A DNA stretch of 64,000 nt from Actinobacteria bacterium HGW-Actinobacteria-7 (GTDB lineage Bacteria > Actinomycetota > Coriobacteriia > Anaerosomatales > PHET01): positions 1 through 64,000 of the forward strand of contig PHET01000011.1 in the NCBI GenBank assembly GCA_002841275.1, written 5' to 3'. Below the pieces are notes generated by a model, which saw nothing but the letters and a program-made list of their open reading frames with translations, had not been told where the DNA came from and searched no databases. Position numbers and translations under genes: made by a program. Below, piece by piece: positions 53,245-61,955 of this stretch (within the stretch, counting starts at the first letter, position 1; each line of letters starts with the position of its first letter).

Positions 53245-54498
53245 ATGAACCCGCAACCCACACATCCTTTCGTCTCTATAGACGAAGCCATCACAGAGAT
53301 CAAAGCGGGCCGCATGCTGATCGTGGTCGATGACGAAGACCGCGAGAACGAAGGCGATCTGGTGATGGCCGCCAGTAGGGCCACCCCGGATGCAATCAAC
53401 TTCATGATCACGTTCGGCCGAGGACTCGTCTGCCTTCCGCTGACGGGTGAGCGCCTGGACCACCTCAAGATTCCGCCGATGATCGATATCAACACTTCGG
53501 AGCAGGGCACGGCATTTCAGGTAGCTATCGGTGCCAAGGGCAAGATCACCACCGGCATCTCACCTGCGGATCGCTGCACGACGGTTCTCGTCGCGATCGA
53601 CCCCGCCACGCGACCGGAAGACATCTCCATGCCTGGACACGTGTTTCCGCTGCGCGCACGACCGGGTGGCGTACTGGAACGTGCCGGACATACCGAAGCC
53701 GCTGTCGACCTCGCGCGTCTTGCAGGTCTCGAACCCGCAGGTGTCATCTGCGAGATCATCAGTGCGGACGGCAGCATGGCGCGCCGTCCTGAGCTGGAGC
53801 ACTTCAGCACGGAACACAACTTGAAGATGATCACGGTCGCGGATCTCATCAGGTATCGTCGCCGTACGGAGAAGCTGGTCGAACGTGCGAGCGAAGTGAC
53901 CATGCCGACCCGATTCGGGGAGTTCACCGGCTACGGCTACACGGCTCTAACTGATGGCCGCACGCACATGGCGCTCGTCAAGGGCGAGGTCGCAGGCAAG
54001 GAGAATGTACTGGTTCGCGTGCACTCTGAGTGCCTCACCGGTGACGTCTTCCATTCGCTTCGCTGCGACTGCGGCGCTCAGCTGGAAGAGGCCATGCGTC
54101 TCGTCGACGAACAAGGGGAGGGCGTCATCCTCTACATCGTTGGCCACGAGGGACGCGGCATAGGACTCGGCAACAAGCTCAAAGCCTACGAGCTTCAAGA
54201 GCAGGGACAAGACACGGTTGAGGCCAATGAGTCGTTGGGATTCGCAGCTGACCTTCGAGACTACGGCATCGGTGCACAGATTCTCGCTGACCTCGGTCTG
54301 CACTCCATTCGCCTGCTTACAAACAACCCGCGCAAGATCGTCGGCCTCGAGGGCTACGGGCTCAAGGTCACCGAACAGGTGCCTCTCGAGATCGAGTCTT
54401 GCCCGACGAACTATGAGTACTTGCGAACCAAGAAGGACAAGATGGCGCATACGCTGCAACTCACGCAGCCGGCATCCACGACGGAAAGGAACGAATAG
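53245..54498 (+). CDS. ribBA: DHBP synthase / GTP cyclohydrolase II
   Basis: Makes both precursors of lumazine: the four-carbon unit from ribulose-5-phosphate and the pyrimidine from GTP. The 417-aa protein has the RibB domain (DDEDRENEGDLVMAA, HTEAAVDLARLAG) in residues 1-205 and the RibA domain (zinc cysteines in CLTGDVFHSLRCDCGAQ, GHEGRGIGL, TNNPRKI) after it. Length is typical of the fused form. ribH starts right after the stop. Confidence 0.94.
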   Translation: MNPQPTHPFVSIDEAITEIKAGRMLIVVDDEDRENEGDLVMAASRATPDAINFMITFGRGLVCLPLTGERLDHLKIPPMIDINTSEQGTAFQVAIGAKGKITTGISPADRCTTVLVAIDPATRPEDISMPGHVFPLRARPGGVLERAGHTEAAVDLARLAGLEPAGVICEIISADGSMARRPELEHFSTEHNLKMITVADLIRYRRRTEKLVERASEVTMPTRFGEFTGYGYTALTDGRTHMALVKGEVAGKENVLVRVHSECLTGDVFHSLRCDCGAQLEEAMRLVDEQGEGVILYIVGHEGRGIGLGNKLKAYELQEQGQDTVEANESLGFAADLRDYGIGAQILADLGLHSIRLLTNNPRKIVGLEGYGLKVTEQVPLEIESCPTNYEYLRTKKDKMAHTLQLTQPASTTERNE

Positions 54499-54963
54499 AT
54501 GGCTACTTTTGAAGGCAACCTGATTGGGACTGGACTCAAGGTCGGCATCGTCATCTCCCGATTCAACGAGCTTCTGGGTTCGCGCCTGCTTTCGGGTGCG
54601 CAGGACGCGCTCGTTCGCCATGGCCTCAATGCCGAGGATGTCGATGTGGCTTGGGTGCCGGGGGCTTTCGAGATTCCGCTGGTCTGCAGCAAGCTCGCTA
54701 CGTCAGGTCGATACGACGCCGTTATCGCGCTTGGCGTGATCATCCGCGGGGGTACTCCTCACTTCGAGTACATAGCCTCCGAGGTCTCGAAGGGCATTGC
54801 GAAGATCGGACTCGACACGGGTTTGCCGGTAATCTTCGGTGTCATTACCGCTGACAACATCGAACAGGCTGTGGAACGCTCTGGCACCAAAGCGGGCAAC
54901 AAGGGCTGGGAAGCCGCCAACGCCGCCATCGAGATGGCGTCTCTGATGAAGAGCCTCAACTAG
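54499..54963 (+). CDS. ribH: 6,7-dimethyl-8-ribityllumazine synthase
   Basis: Condenses the products of the RibBA and RibD branches. The 154-aa protein has [39 protein letters not shown] and [13 protein letters not shown], all standard. ATG 54499 abuts the ribBA stop. It is the last riboflavin gene of the operon. Confidence 0.95.
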   Translation: MATFEGNLIGTGLKVGIVISRFNELLGSRLLSGAQDALVRHGLNAEDVDVAWVPGAFEIPLVCSKLATSGRYDAVIALGVIIRGGTPHFEYIASEVSKGIAKIGLDTGLPVIFGVITADNIEQAVERSGTKAGNKGWEAANAAIEMASLMKSLN

Positions 54964-55023
54964 TCCCACCGAGCATGTGCCTATCCGAAAGCAGAGGTCT
55001 TCTGAGCGGGGAGTTGAGCTGAG

Positions 55024-55638
55024 TTGCTGCAGTACTTGGTCGATGCGGTGAGTCGTCTGGGTAACTGGGGCTACTTGATCATCTTCGTCATCGCTGTTCT
55101 TGAGTGCGCGGCGTTCCTCGGACTGTTCGTTCCGGGCGAGAGCCTGTTGCTTGTGGCAGGATTTCTCTGTCATCGAGGCATTCTGCATGTCGATCTTGTG
55201 ATACTCGTCGCTGCGGCAGGTGCGACCATTGGTGACAACATCGGCTACCAGATGGGACGCGGCCTTGGACGCGAGTGGCTCGAGGGCCGACACCGGCTCG
55301 CTCGGTTCGCGAATGCGCGGCTCTGTGAGGCCGAGGCATTCTTCGAGCGCCATGGAGGCAAAGCCGTGTTCCTTGGTAGGTTCGTGGGCTACGCCCGAGC
55401 CCTGGTGCCGTTCGTCGCAGGGACGGCGGCGATGCCGCGTCGCACGTTCTTCATCTACAACGCCGCAGGAGCGGTCTTGTGGTCCGTATTGGTCACGTTG
55501 CTCGGCTACTTTCTGGGTGCGAGCTGGAAACTGGCCGAGAAGTGGATGGGCGCGACAAGCGTCGCTCTGACCGCTGCCGTTTTTGCTGCAGCCGGAATTG
55601 TCTGGGTGCTAGGCAGGCGTCATCACAGAGGCACGTGA
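55024..55638 (+). CDS. DedA family membrane protein
   Basis: A 204-aa polytopic protein of the DedA/SNARE-associated family, members of which are linked to undecaprenyl-phosphate or phospholipid translocation and membrane homeostasis. Features are FVPGESLLLVAGFL, GDNIGYQMGR, FLGRFVGYARALVP (the conserved R...P region) and a C-terminal helix. The start is probably TTG 55024 with a GGGGAG site ten bases upstream. It may be read through from the rib operon, 60 bp away. Confidence 0.85.
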   Translation: MLQYLVDAVSRLGNWGYLIIFVIAVLECAAFLGLFVPGESLLLVAGFLCHRGILHVDLVILVAAAGATIGDNIGYQMGRGLGREWLEGRHRLARFANARLCEAEAFFERHGGKAVFLGRFVGYARALVPFVAGTAAMPRRTFFIYNAAGAVLWSVLVTLLGYFLGASWKLAEKWMGATSVALTAAVFAAAGIVWVLGRRHHRGT

Positions 55639-55653
55639 CCCACAGGACGTGGG
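55639..55653. terminator. Small hairpin between convergent genes
   Basis: CCCAC and GTGGG form a 5-bp stem with a 5-nt loop between the ends of the DedA gene and the convergent surface-protein gene. It is weak and has no T-tract. Confidence 0.25.
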
Positions 55654-55660
55654 ACTCAAG

Positions 55661-58420
55661 TCAGTTGACGACGGCGGTGTAGGTGATGCTAGCAGTGTAG
55701 TTCCCGGGTTCGTATGAGAACGGGACACTGAGGGTGTAGTCGAACACATACGGGTGCTGCCACACGAATTTGACGCCGGACGAGCGGTCGATGGCTGTCG
55801 TGGCGGTCTGAAAGCCGGCCACAGGCGCAGAGACCCATCCTCGGGTTGTGAACTTCAGCAGATTCACCGGCATCGTTGGTGTCGGTGACATCGGGTTCGC
55901 ATTGATGAAGTCATACCCGAGACAGTAGAAGTCGTAAGTGAGGTTTCCAATGCCGCCTACCGTCACGACTGTAGCCGAGGAAACCGACGAGACTGTGCCC
56001 GGGTCCATCGATCCCATCTGGATGTTGGTCTCACTGATCTCTAGCCATATCTGCGACGAAGGGACCGCTTCGTCCAGCGGGGTAGTGAGCGCGGAAATGT
56101 TGCCAGCGATGTCAACCGCGGCGATGCGATAGGCGTAGGTCTGTCCGGGTGTGAGGCCGGTATCCGTGTAGATGAGGCTCGTGGTCGTGTCAACCAAGAA
56201 CCCGTTGCGATACACACGGTAGTGCGAGAAGCCGGACACCAGATCGGTCGAACCAGCCCACGTCACTTCGATGCTACTGGTCGAGATGGCGCCTGCGGCC
56301 ACGGACGTGGGAACCGAGGGCGCCCCCGTGTCGATTCGGATGGTGGCCGTGCGCGTGGACTCATTGTGGCCTGCGGTGTCCGCCGACCAATAGAGCAACG
56401 TGCTCGTTCCTTGCACTGATATCGGAATCGCAGCGGTATAGGTGGAAAGAGCGCTGCCGTTGACGCTGTAGCGCGTATAGGCGATCACGCCGGCGTCGGT
56501 TGGCGTGAGGGTCACATTGAGGGGCGAGGTACTCCATGAGGCAGGCACATTATCGGTCGTGACAGGGGGCAGTGTATCGATCATGAAGGGGCCCATGTTG
56601 GTAGCTGCGGACCAGTTGCCAGCGTTATCGAGAGTGCGAAGGTTGAAGTACCATGTGCCATCGGCGAGTGTCGTCGTCGTGGAAGTACCTGCCGTTTGCA
56701 CCACGGTGTTCTTCGGTCCCTGAACGACGACGTCGTCGAAGTTCGCGTACTCGGACGAGCGGTTCACCGAGGCAGCGAACCTCACGATGACGGGACCGCC
56801 GACGGGTAGGTCGTAGGTGCGCTGAGTCCATCCGGAGTCTGCGGTGCTGTAGCGGAGATCCGTGAAGCTCGCTCCACCGTCTGTCGAGTACTGTGCGCGG
56901 GTGTAGTCAGAGCCGCCGGAGCCGTTGTAGACGTCCCAGTAGCTGAGCGTGGCGCTCGTAAAGTCAGTGAGGTCGTACACGCGCTGGGTGTACTCGTCGA
57001 TATTGGTGTTGTTCAGCGGCCTGATCTCAATCGCGTAGGTTCCGTGCTGCCTTCCGTTCGCATTCGTCAGCCTAATGTAGTTGGTGTTCGAGGCGAACCA
57101 CGCGGCTGGCCAAGTGTTGGTATCGAACGACTCACTATCGACCGATGTGACAGTGATTGTCGTGTTGACGGTGGTGGCGGGATCGAGGGTCGAGTCGGGC
57201 GTGACGGGGCTGTTCTGGCTCCATGAGTACGAAAACCCCTTGATGCCTGAACACGTGTCGGCAGCCCCTGAAGACTTCACCGTGACAGAGCTGAAGCCAG
57301 ACCACGAACCCGTGCCATGTGTGGGACTCGTCAATGACGGATTAGATGGTGCCGTCGTGTCTTTGACTTGTATCGTCTGGATCTTGGTTGTGATAGCACC
57401 TTGGTTGTCCGTCGCAGTCCAAGTGACATTGCTAGTACCCAGGGGAAGCGGATCGGGGCGGTTGTTCGTGAGGCTGGCGATCGAGCCGTCGAAGTCGGCT
57501 GCTGTGGCATCGCCCGTGTCGACATAGCCCACGTAGCCGGTCGGATCGTTGCCCTCAAGGACACGGTCAACCACGGTGAGCGTTGGAGGGGCATTGGGGA
57601 CAACACCAGAACGCACCTGGAATACGTAGCGCCCAAGCTGGTTCTCAGTGTTGTTCATGTTCTGGATGAGCGATGTGGCCGAAGATGAGGTGTCGAGAAG
57701 CGTGCTGGTCCCGTTTTGAGCGGTGCCGGATCCCGGGAGTTCGAAACTGGTGCCGTTTCTCGCCCAACCGGCGCGGGCCTTGGCGCTAGAAGCTGCCGTG
57801 GCGATATCCCAAGCTATCTGGTCGTAGTTGAAGATGAAATCGAAGTTGCCCGCACCGGTGTCGGAGCGGTCTACCAGCACAAGCTGGAACGAGTTCGTGG
57901 GGGTCGACTGGTTGTTATAACTCGCAACATTGATCCAGTTCACGAAGAAGGCGTTACGGCCGTTGACTTGCGGGATGCTGCCTGCGGTAGTCCTGCTGTA
58001 GGTCACCTGACCCGCAGCGGTGTTTCGGGTATCAACGTCAGCGAAGAACGGGGCCATGATGTTGGCGTTAGTCCCGGCGAGAGTAGTCGACGGGTTGTAG
58101 CCGGTATAGCCACCGCCGAATGTGCAGTTCCCGTTCATGTTGATGTAGATCTGCGTGTAGTTGGTGCCATTCCAGTTCATGGTGAATGGAAGGTTGACGA
58201 TGAGGTTACTGGTATCATCGCCGCGCGCGACGGAGTTGGTGTTGTAGCCTGTCGGAGTCATCACGGCGTCCGGGCCGACAGCGGCAGCCAGAAGTGGACT
58301 GCCCAAGACCACGATGGCAAACAAGAGCGCTGCAAGAAACAGCCGCGCAACACCAAAATACGACCCGCCTCGCATGTGCGCGGCAAATCGTTCGGTTGGT
58401 CTCGTGTGGCCTGAGGTCAC
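55661..58420 (-). CDS. Secreted NIDO-like and Ig-like multidomain surface protein
   Basis: A 919-aa exported protein. The start GTG 58420 has AGGAGG eight bases upstream. The N-terminal signal region holds a hydrophobic stretch ending LLAAAVG. Residues about 50-270 resemble a nidogen (NIDO) extracellular domain (NGNCTFGG, APFFADVDTR, FFVNWINV, FQLVLVDR, FIFNYDQI, ARAGWARNG). Then follow an HYR/Ig-like module with DNQGA, a MAM-like or jelly-roll stretch, an OmpL47-like module as in the first large gene, a fibronectin type III domain (SIEVTWAGS, HYRVYRNG, YAYRIAAVD), and a C-terminal beta domain of about 120 residues. No LPXTG motif or membrane anchor was found. Predicted cell-surface or matrix adhesin; it stands alone between unrelated genes. 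Confidence 0.75.
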   Translation of the reverse strand: MTSGHTRPTERFAAHMRGGSYFGVARLFLAALLFAIVVLGSPLLAAAVGPDAVMTPTGYNTNSVARGDDTSNLIVNLPFTMNWNGTNYTQIYINMNGNCTFGGGYTGYNPSTTLAGTNANIMAPFFADVDTRNTAAGQVTYSRTTAGSIPQVNGRNAFFVNWINVASYNNQSTPTNSFQLVLVDRSDTGAGNFDFIFNYDQIAWDIATAASSAKARAGWARNGTSFELPGSGTAQNGTSTLLDTSSSATSLIQNMNNTENQLGRYVFQVRSGVVPNAPPTLTVVDRVLEGNDPTGYVGYVDTGDATAADFDGSIASLTNNRPDPLPLGTSNVTWTATDNQGAITTKIQTIQVKDTTAPSNPSLTSPTHGTGSWSGFSSVTVKSSGAADTCSGIKGFSYSWSQNSPVTPDSTLDPATTVNTTITVTSVDSESFDTNTWPAAWFASNTNYIRLTNANGRQHGTYAIEIRPLNNTNIDEYTQRVYDLTDFTSATLSYWDVYNGSGGSDYTRAQYSTDGGASFTDLRYSTADSGWTQRTYDLPVGGPVIVRFAASVNRSSEYANFDDVVVQGPKNTVVQTAGTSTTTTLADGTWYFNLRTLDNAGNWSAATNMGPFMIDTLPPVTTDNVPASWSTSPLNVTLTPTDAGVIAYTRYSVNGSALSTYTAAIPISVQGTSTLLYWSADTAGHNESTRTATIRIDTGAPSVPTSVAAGAISTSSIEVTWAGSTDLVSGFSHYRVYRNGFLVDTTTSLIYTDTGLTPGQTYAYRIAAVDIAGNISALTTPLDEAVPSSQIWLEISETNIQMGSMDPGTVSSVSSATVVTVGGIGNLTYDFYCLGYDFINANPMSPTPTMPVNLLKFTTRGWVSAPVAGFQTATTAIDRSSGVKFVWQHPYVFDYTLSVPFSYEPGNYTASITYTAVVN

Positions 58421-58620
58421 TACGGGCGCCTCCTACCGGCGCTAACCAAGAGGGTTGGCATCTTGCCGGACTCAAAGTTGTTTCGAATCGCGTATATAGT
58501 GTATCGGCGAAATGAGCCATTCTCTCAAGTGCCAAGGGTAACATGCGACCTGCTCGGAAGGCCTTTGTAGGCTTCGGAGTATCCTCATTGGCAGCAATGC
58601 CGATTCTTGGAAGGCGGACT

Positions 58621-59001
58621 GTGAGACTCACTGACCTCATTCGGGTGTTTCTTGGCGCCGGCATCGGCGGAGTTTTGCGCTATTGGGCGGGTGGTTGGAT
58701 CGCCGATCGGTCGTCCGCGTCGTTCCCGTGGCACACGTTCGCCATCAACATCGCAGGAGCTTTCGCTATCGGGGCGCTGATGGGGCTCAGCGTCGAACGA
58801 GGCCTGGGATCGTCCAATCTTCGGCTCTTCCTTGGCGTGGGAATCCTTGGTGGATTCACTACGTTCTCAACGTTGTCATACGAAAGTCTGGCCCTACTCG
58901 AGAGCGGACTATGGGCCCAGGGACTCTCGAACATGTTCGGCAGTGTCGTGGCGGGTCTTGCAGCCGCGGCGGTCGGGCTGCTCGTCGGCAGGGCGGTCTA
59001 G
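58621..59001 (+). CDS. crcB: Fluoride exporter CrcB/Fluc
   Basis: Small dual-topology fluoride channel, 126 aa with four helices. Family motifs are GAGIGGVLRYW, NIAGAFAIG and GGFTTFSTLSYES with the Phe-box residues. GTG 58621 is chosen because GGAAGG lies six bases upstream; the frame runs open to 58543 without a ribosome site. No crcB fluoride riboswitch is recognisable upstream. Confidence 0.9.
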   Translation: MRLTDLIRVFLGAGIGGVLRYWAGGWIADRSSASFPWHTFAINIAGAFAIGALMGLSVERGLGSSNLRLFLGVGILGGFTTFSTLSYESLALLESGLWAQGLSNMFGSVVAGLAAAAVGLLVGRAV

Positions 59002-59012
59002 AAGGGGGAACT

Positions 59013-59351
59013 ATGCGAATCGAGGGACCAGCCAAACGGGTCACGATGTACGTTGGCGAATCCGACAAGTGGCATCATCAACCGCTCCACACCGCGATAG
59101 TGGCGATGCTCAGACATGAGGGCTGTGCCGGAGCGACGGTGGTGCGCGGAGTTGAAGGCTTTGGTAAGAACAGCCGCATTCACACCGCAAGCATTCTCAG
59201 GCTTTCCGAGGACCTTCCGCTCGTGATCACGTTCGTGGACTCTCCTGAGCGGGCCGAGAAGGTCCTGCCGATTCTTGATGAAATGGTCCAAGGTGGTCTT
59301 GTTGTGGTCGAAGACGTCCACGTGAGGACCTACACTGACCACGGTGAGTAG
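59013..59351 (+). CDS. DUF190 family protein
   Basis: A 112-aa soluble protein of the PII-like DUF190 family. Motifs are IYxxE-like YVGESDKWHHQPL, GCAGATVVRGVEGFG and DLPLVITFVDS. DUF190 genes often sit next to crcB, and a role in controlling fluoride export has been suggested from that. ATG 59013 follows AAGGGGGAACT; the upstream frame is a crcB shadow. Confidence 0.9.
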   Translation: MRIEGPAKRVTMYVGESDKWHHQPLHTAIVAMLRHEGCAGATVVRGVEGFGKNSRIHTASILRLSEDLPLVITFVDSPERAEKVLPILDEMVQGGLVVVEDVHVRTYTDHGE

Positions 59352-59375
59352 CACCTAGGTCGATTTGAACGAACC

Positions 59376-59511
59376 GAGGCCCCGTCGCGCCGTTACAACC
59401 GGCAGGCGGGGCCTCGCGTGTGGCTGGGCAGATCCAGTGGGCTTTCACCATCCTGTGGCTATCAGCCGTAGACCCTGGTCCCCAGTCAGGGCGCCTCCGT
59501 AGCAGGAGGCG
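59376..59511. ncRNA. Structured intergenic region, possible 6S-like RNA
   Basis: This part of the 384-bp gene-free stretch 59352-59735 holds several hairpins: GAGGCCCCG with CGGGGCCTC (59376-59384, 59407-59415), CTGG with CCAG (59422-59435), GGCT with AGCC near 59458-59468, CCCTG with CAGGG (59473-59490), and CGCCTCC with GGAGGCG (59492-59498, 59505-59511). It lies just upstream of an Rrf2-iscS-mnmA block, and in Bacillus a 6S RNA gene lies close to the equivalent genes (recalled, not checked). Strand is undecided; the first hairpin could instead be the terminator of the crcB unit. No open reading frame in it looks real. Confidence 0.3.
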
Positions 59512-59665
59512 GGAACAGAGCTTAGCGCCAAGAACGCGTGTATACAATCGGACAGCTGTTCGTTCTGACCAAACGTATCACTGCGCAGCTATGCGGACTC
59601 TCGAGGACGATAAGCGGTCGCATTGTGGCGATGGCCCGTCTGTCACATCCCTGGCGAATAGGATG

Positions 59666-59693
59666 TTGACACAGACGCAATCGCGGGTAAGAT
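59666..59693 (+). promoter_or_regulatory. Promoter of the Rrf2-isc operon
   Basis: A perfect TTGACA is followed after 16 bp by TAAGAT. Just downstream, ATTACCGAATCAGTAGGGAT (59699-59718) has half-sites loosely like Rrf2/IscR operators (ACC, GGG arms), which would allow autoregulation; the operator reading is weak. Confidence 0.5.
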
Positions 59694-59735
59694 GCAATTA
59701 TTACCGAATCAGTAGGGATTACGAAGGCGGAGAGA

Positions 59736-60176
59736 ATGCGGCTCACGGCAAAGAGCGAATATGGACTGCTTGCGGTGATCGACTTGGCCTGCAGTTTTGG
59801 CTCCGGACCGGTGAGCGCACGTGAGATCGCCGAGCGCAGGGAAATCCCGCCGCGGTTCTTGGAGCAGCTGTTCGTGGCACTCCGTCGCGGCGGCGTGGTT
59901 TCGGCCGTCAGGGGAGCGAGAGGTGGATTCGTTCTGACTCGCGACCCTGCGCAGATCACCGTACTCGAGGTAGTCGAATCTCTTGAAGGCTCGCTTGAGA
60001 CCAGCGTGTGCGACTCGGAACGGTCTTCTGGGTGTGCGAGAAGCGGTGCCTGCGCAGCCGCTCCAGTCTGGGCCAAGGCCACCGCGGCCCTCAGGGATGT
60101 TTTCGCAACGACGTCTATCGCCGAACTGGCGGGGAACCAACAGATAATGGACGCTTCTGCGCCCGGGAAACGTTAG
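59736..60176 (+). CDS. Rrf2 family transcriptional regulator (IscR/CymR type)
   Basis: A 146-aa winged-helix regulator. The N-terminal half has MRLTAKSEYGLLAVIDLA and the recognition region IPPRFLEQLFVAL, then the RGARGGF wing. Three cysteines (in SVCDSERSSGCARSGACAA, written here in full spacing C-x7-C-x5-C) suggest iron-sulfur binding as in IscR rather than the cysteine-metabolite sensing of CymR. It precedes iscS and iscU, so it most likely controls cluster assembly. ATG 59736 follows GGCGGAGAG. Confidence 0.88.
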   Translation: MRLTAKSEYGLLAVIDLACSFGSGPVSAREIAERREIPPRFLEQLFVALRRGGVVSAVRGARGGFVLTRDPAQITVLEVVESLEGSLETSVCDSERSSGCARSGACAAAPVWAKATAALRDVFATTSIAELAGNQQIMDASAPGKR

Positions 60177-60186
60177 AGGAGAGAGC

Positions 60187-61374
60187 ATGGACACGAGATA
60201 CTTCGACTACGCTGCCACCACACCGGTGGATGCGCGTGTGCTTGAGGCCATGATGCCGTTCTTCTCGGAACGATATGGGAATGCGAACTCGCTCTATGGT
60301 CTGGGGCGCGATGCGTTTCGTGCTCTCGAGGACGCACGCGAGCGCGTTGCTGCAGGAATCGGGGCGGCCGATCCGAGCGAGATCATCTTCACCAGCGGCG
60401 GTACTGAGAGCGACAACGCAGCACTCCTCGGTATCCTCACGCGAGTGTCCCCCAACGGCGGCGCACATTTGATCGTATCCGGTTACGAGCACCACGCCGT
60501 GCTTCATCCTGCCGAGTGGCTTGCAAAGCACGGCTACGAGCTGACCGTGCTCGCGCCGCGGACTGACGGGCATATCCACCCTGACGACTTGCGCGCAGCC
60601 ATGAGGCCGACAACCAAGCTCGTGTCGATCATGCATGGCAACAATGAGATCGGCACCGTGAACGACATCAAAGTACTCGCCGAGATCGCTCACGAGGGAG
60701 GTGCGCTGTTCCACACGGACGCTGCGCAGACCCTCGGCAAGGTTGAATTCGACGCTGTGGATCTTGGAATCGACGCCGCGTCGTTCTCAAGTCACAAGAT
60801 CTACGGCCCAAAGGGCTTCGGTGCGCTGTATCTGAAGAAGCGCACGCCGTTCGAGACGCAGGCCCGCGGAGGCGGCCAGGAGTCCAAACGACGTTCCGGC
60901 ACCCAGAACACGCCCGGTGCAGCAGGGTTCGCTCGGGCGCTGGAGATCATGATCGAGGAGATGCCGGTCGAGATCCCGCGACTGGCTGGCCTGCGTGACC
61001 AGCTGATCGACGGGATCACATCAAGTCTCGAGAACACCGAACCCTCCGCCAGCACCGGAGCTCGTCTGCCTAACATCGCACCGCTTCTCATCAAGGGTGT
61101 CGAGGGAGAGGCGATGCTTCTGCAGTTGGACAACAAGGGCATCGCGGTATCCACTGGTTCGGCATGCTCGTCGGGTTCGCTCGAGCCGAGCCATGTTCTG
61201 CTCTCCATCGGCTGCCCGCCCGAAATCGCGCACGGGTCGCTTCGACTCTCTCTGGGTCGCTTCACTACCGATGAGGATGTCGACTACTTCCTCGAGGTGT
61301 TCCCACCCATCGTGGAGCGTTTGCGCGCAATGTCGCCTGTGTATGCCCGCATGTTCGGTTCGTCTGCCAGCTAG
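60187..61374 (+). CDS. iscS: Cysteine desulfurase
   Basis: PLP enzyme that removes sulfur from cysteine for clusters and tRNA thiolation. The 395-aa protein has YFDYAATTPVD, the PLP lysine in SSHKIYGPKG, and the active-site cysteine in STGSACSSGSLEPS. It fits the NifS/IscS group I with the long flexible Cys loop. ATG 60187 follows GAGGAGAG. iscU and mnmA downstream are its likely sulfur acceptors. Confidence 0.93.
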   Translation: MDTRYFDYAATTPVDARVLEAMMPFFSERYGNANSLYGLGRDAFRALEDARERVAAGIGAADPSEIIFTSGGTESDNAALLGILTRVSPNGGAHLIVSGYEHHAVLHPAEWLAKHGYELTVLAPRTDGHIHPDDLRAAMRPTTKLVSIMHGNNEIGTVNDIKVLAEIAHEGGALFHTDAAQTLGKVEFDAVDLGIDAASFSSHKIYGPKGFGALYLKKRTPFETQARGGGQESKRRSGTQNTPGAAGFARALEIMIEEMPVEIPRLAGLRDQLIDGITSSLENTEPSASTGARLPNIAPLLIKGVEGEAMLLQLDNKGIAVSTGSACSSGSLEPSHVLLSIGCPPEIAHGSLRLSLGRFTTDEDVDYFLEVFPPIVERLRAMSPVYARMFGSSAS

Positions 61375-61400
61375 GTACCACCATTCGAAAGGACACACTC

Positions 61401-61925
61401 GTGATCTACTCTGACAAGGTCATGGACCACTTCAACAATCCGCGCAACGTGGGCGTCATCGAGGACGCTGACGGCACGGGCGAGGTGGGCAACCCGGTCT
61501 GCGGCGACATGATGAAGATCACGATCGCCGTCGACGACTCCGAACGCATCTCAGACGTCAAGTTCCAGACGCTCGGCTGCGGTGCGGCCATCGCAACATC
61601 CTCTATCGTCACCGAGATGGCCAAGGGCCTCTCCTTGGAGGAGGCAGCAGCCATCTCCAAGCAGCAGGTCGCCGATGAACTCGGCGGTCTGCCGCCGGCG
61701 AAGATGCACTGCTCGGTCCTTGCGACCGACGGGCTGAAGGTCGCCGTCGACGACTATCTGGTGAAGCACGGCCGCGAGCCGCTGGCGGGTGTCATCCAGA
61801 GCGCCGATCCCAACTTCGACCCTCACGCGGACGAAGATCATCACGATGATGCAGAGGTCGTCGAGCACGTGCACGACCATGCGGGTGCTGATGGCGAGTG
61901 CAGTGTCTGCTGCCAGCGACCGTAG
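61401..61925 (+). CDS. iscU: Iron-sulfur scaffold IscU/NifU-N with a His/Cys-rich tail
   Basis: Scaffold on which IscS builds clusters. The 174-aa protein has the three ligand cysteines (GNPVCGDM with its Asp, LGCGAAIATSS, KMHCSVLA) in residues 1-125. Unlike the usual 125-150 aa IscU, it carries a C-terminal tail of about 35 acidic residues with six histidines and a CxxCC motif (SVCC), which looks metal-binding. GTG 61401 follows AAAGGA by about ten bases. The core assignment is firm; the tail's role is inference. Confidence 0.92.
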   Translation: MIYSDKVMDHFNNPRNVGVIEDADGTGEVGNPVCGDMMKITIAVDDSERISDVKFQTLGCGAAIATSSIVTEMAKGLSLEEAAAISKQQVADELGGLPPAKMHCSVLATDGLKVAVDDYLVKHGREPLAGVIQSADPNFDPHADEDHHDDAEVVEHVHDHAGADGECSVCCQRP

Positions 61926-61955
61926 GCGCGCACGCGTGCTGATCGCGGGTGTGTG

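Noticed and set aside
55661-58420. Mobile-element origin of the surface gene
   Set aside because: No transposase, integrase, terminal repeats or target duplications were seen on either side, so only the isolated position hints at transfer.
58500-58620. Possible fluoride riboswitch before crcB
   Set aside because: The conserved crcB-motif core (GATGG-like 5' part and the TGATG-CCT 3' part) is not present in readable form.
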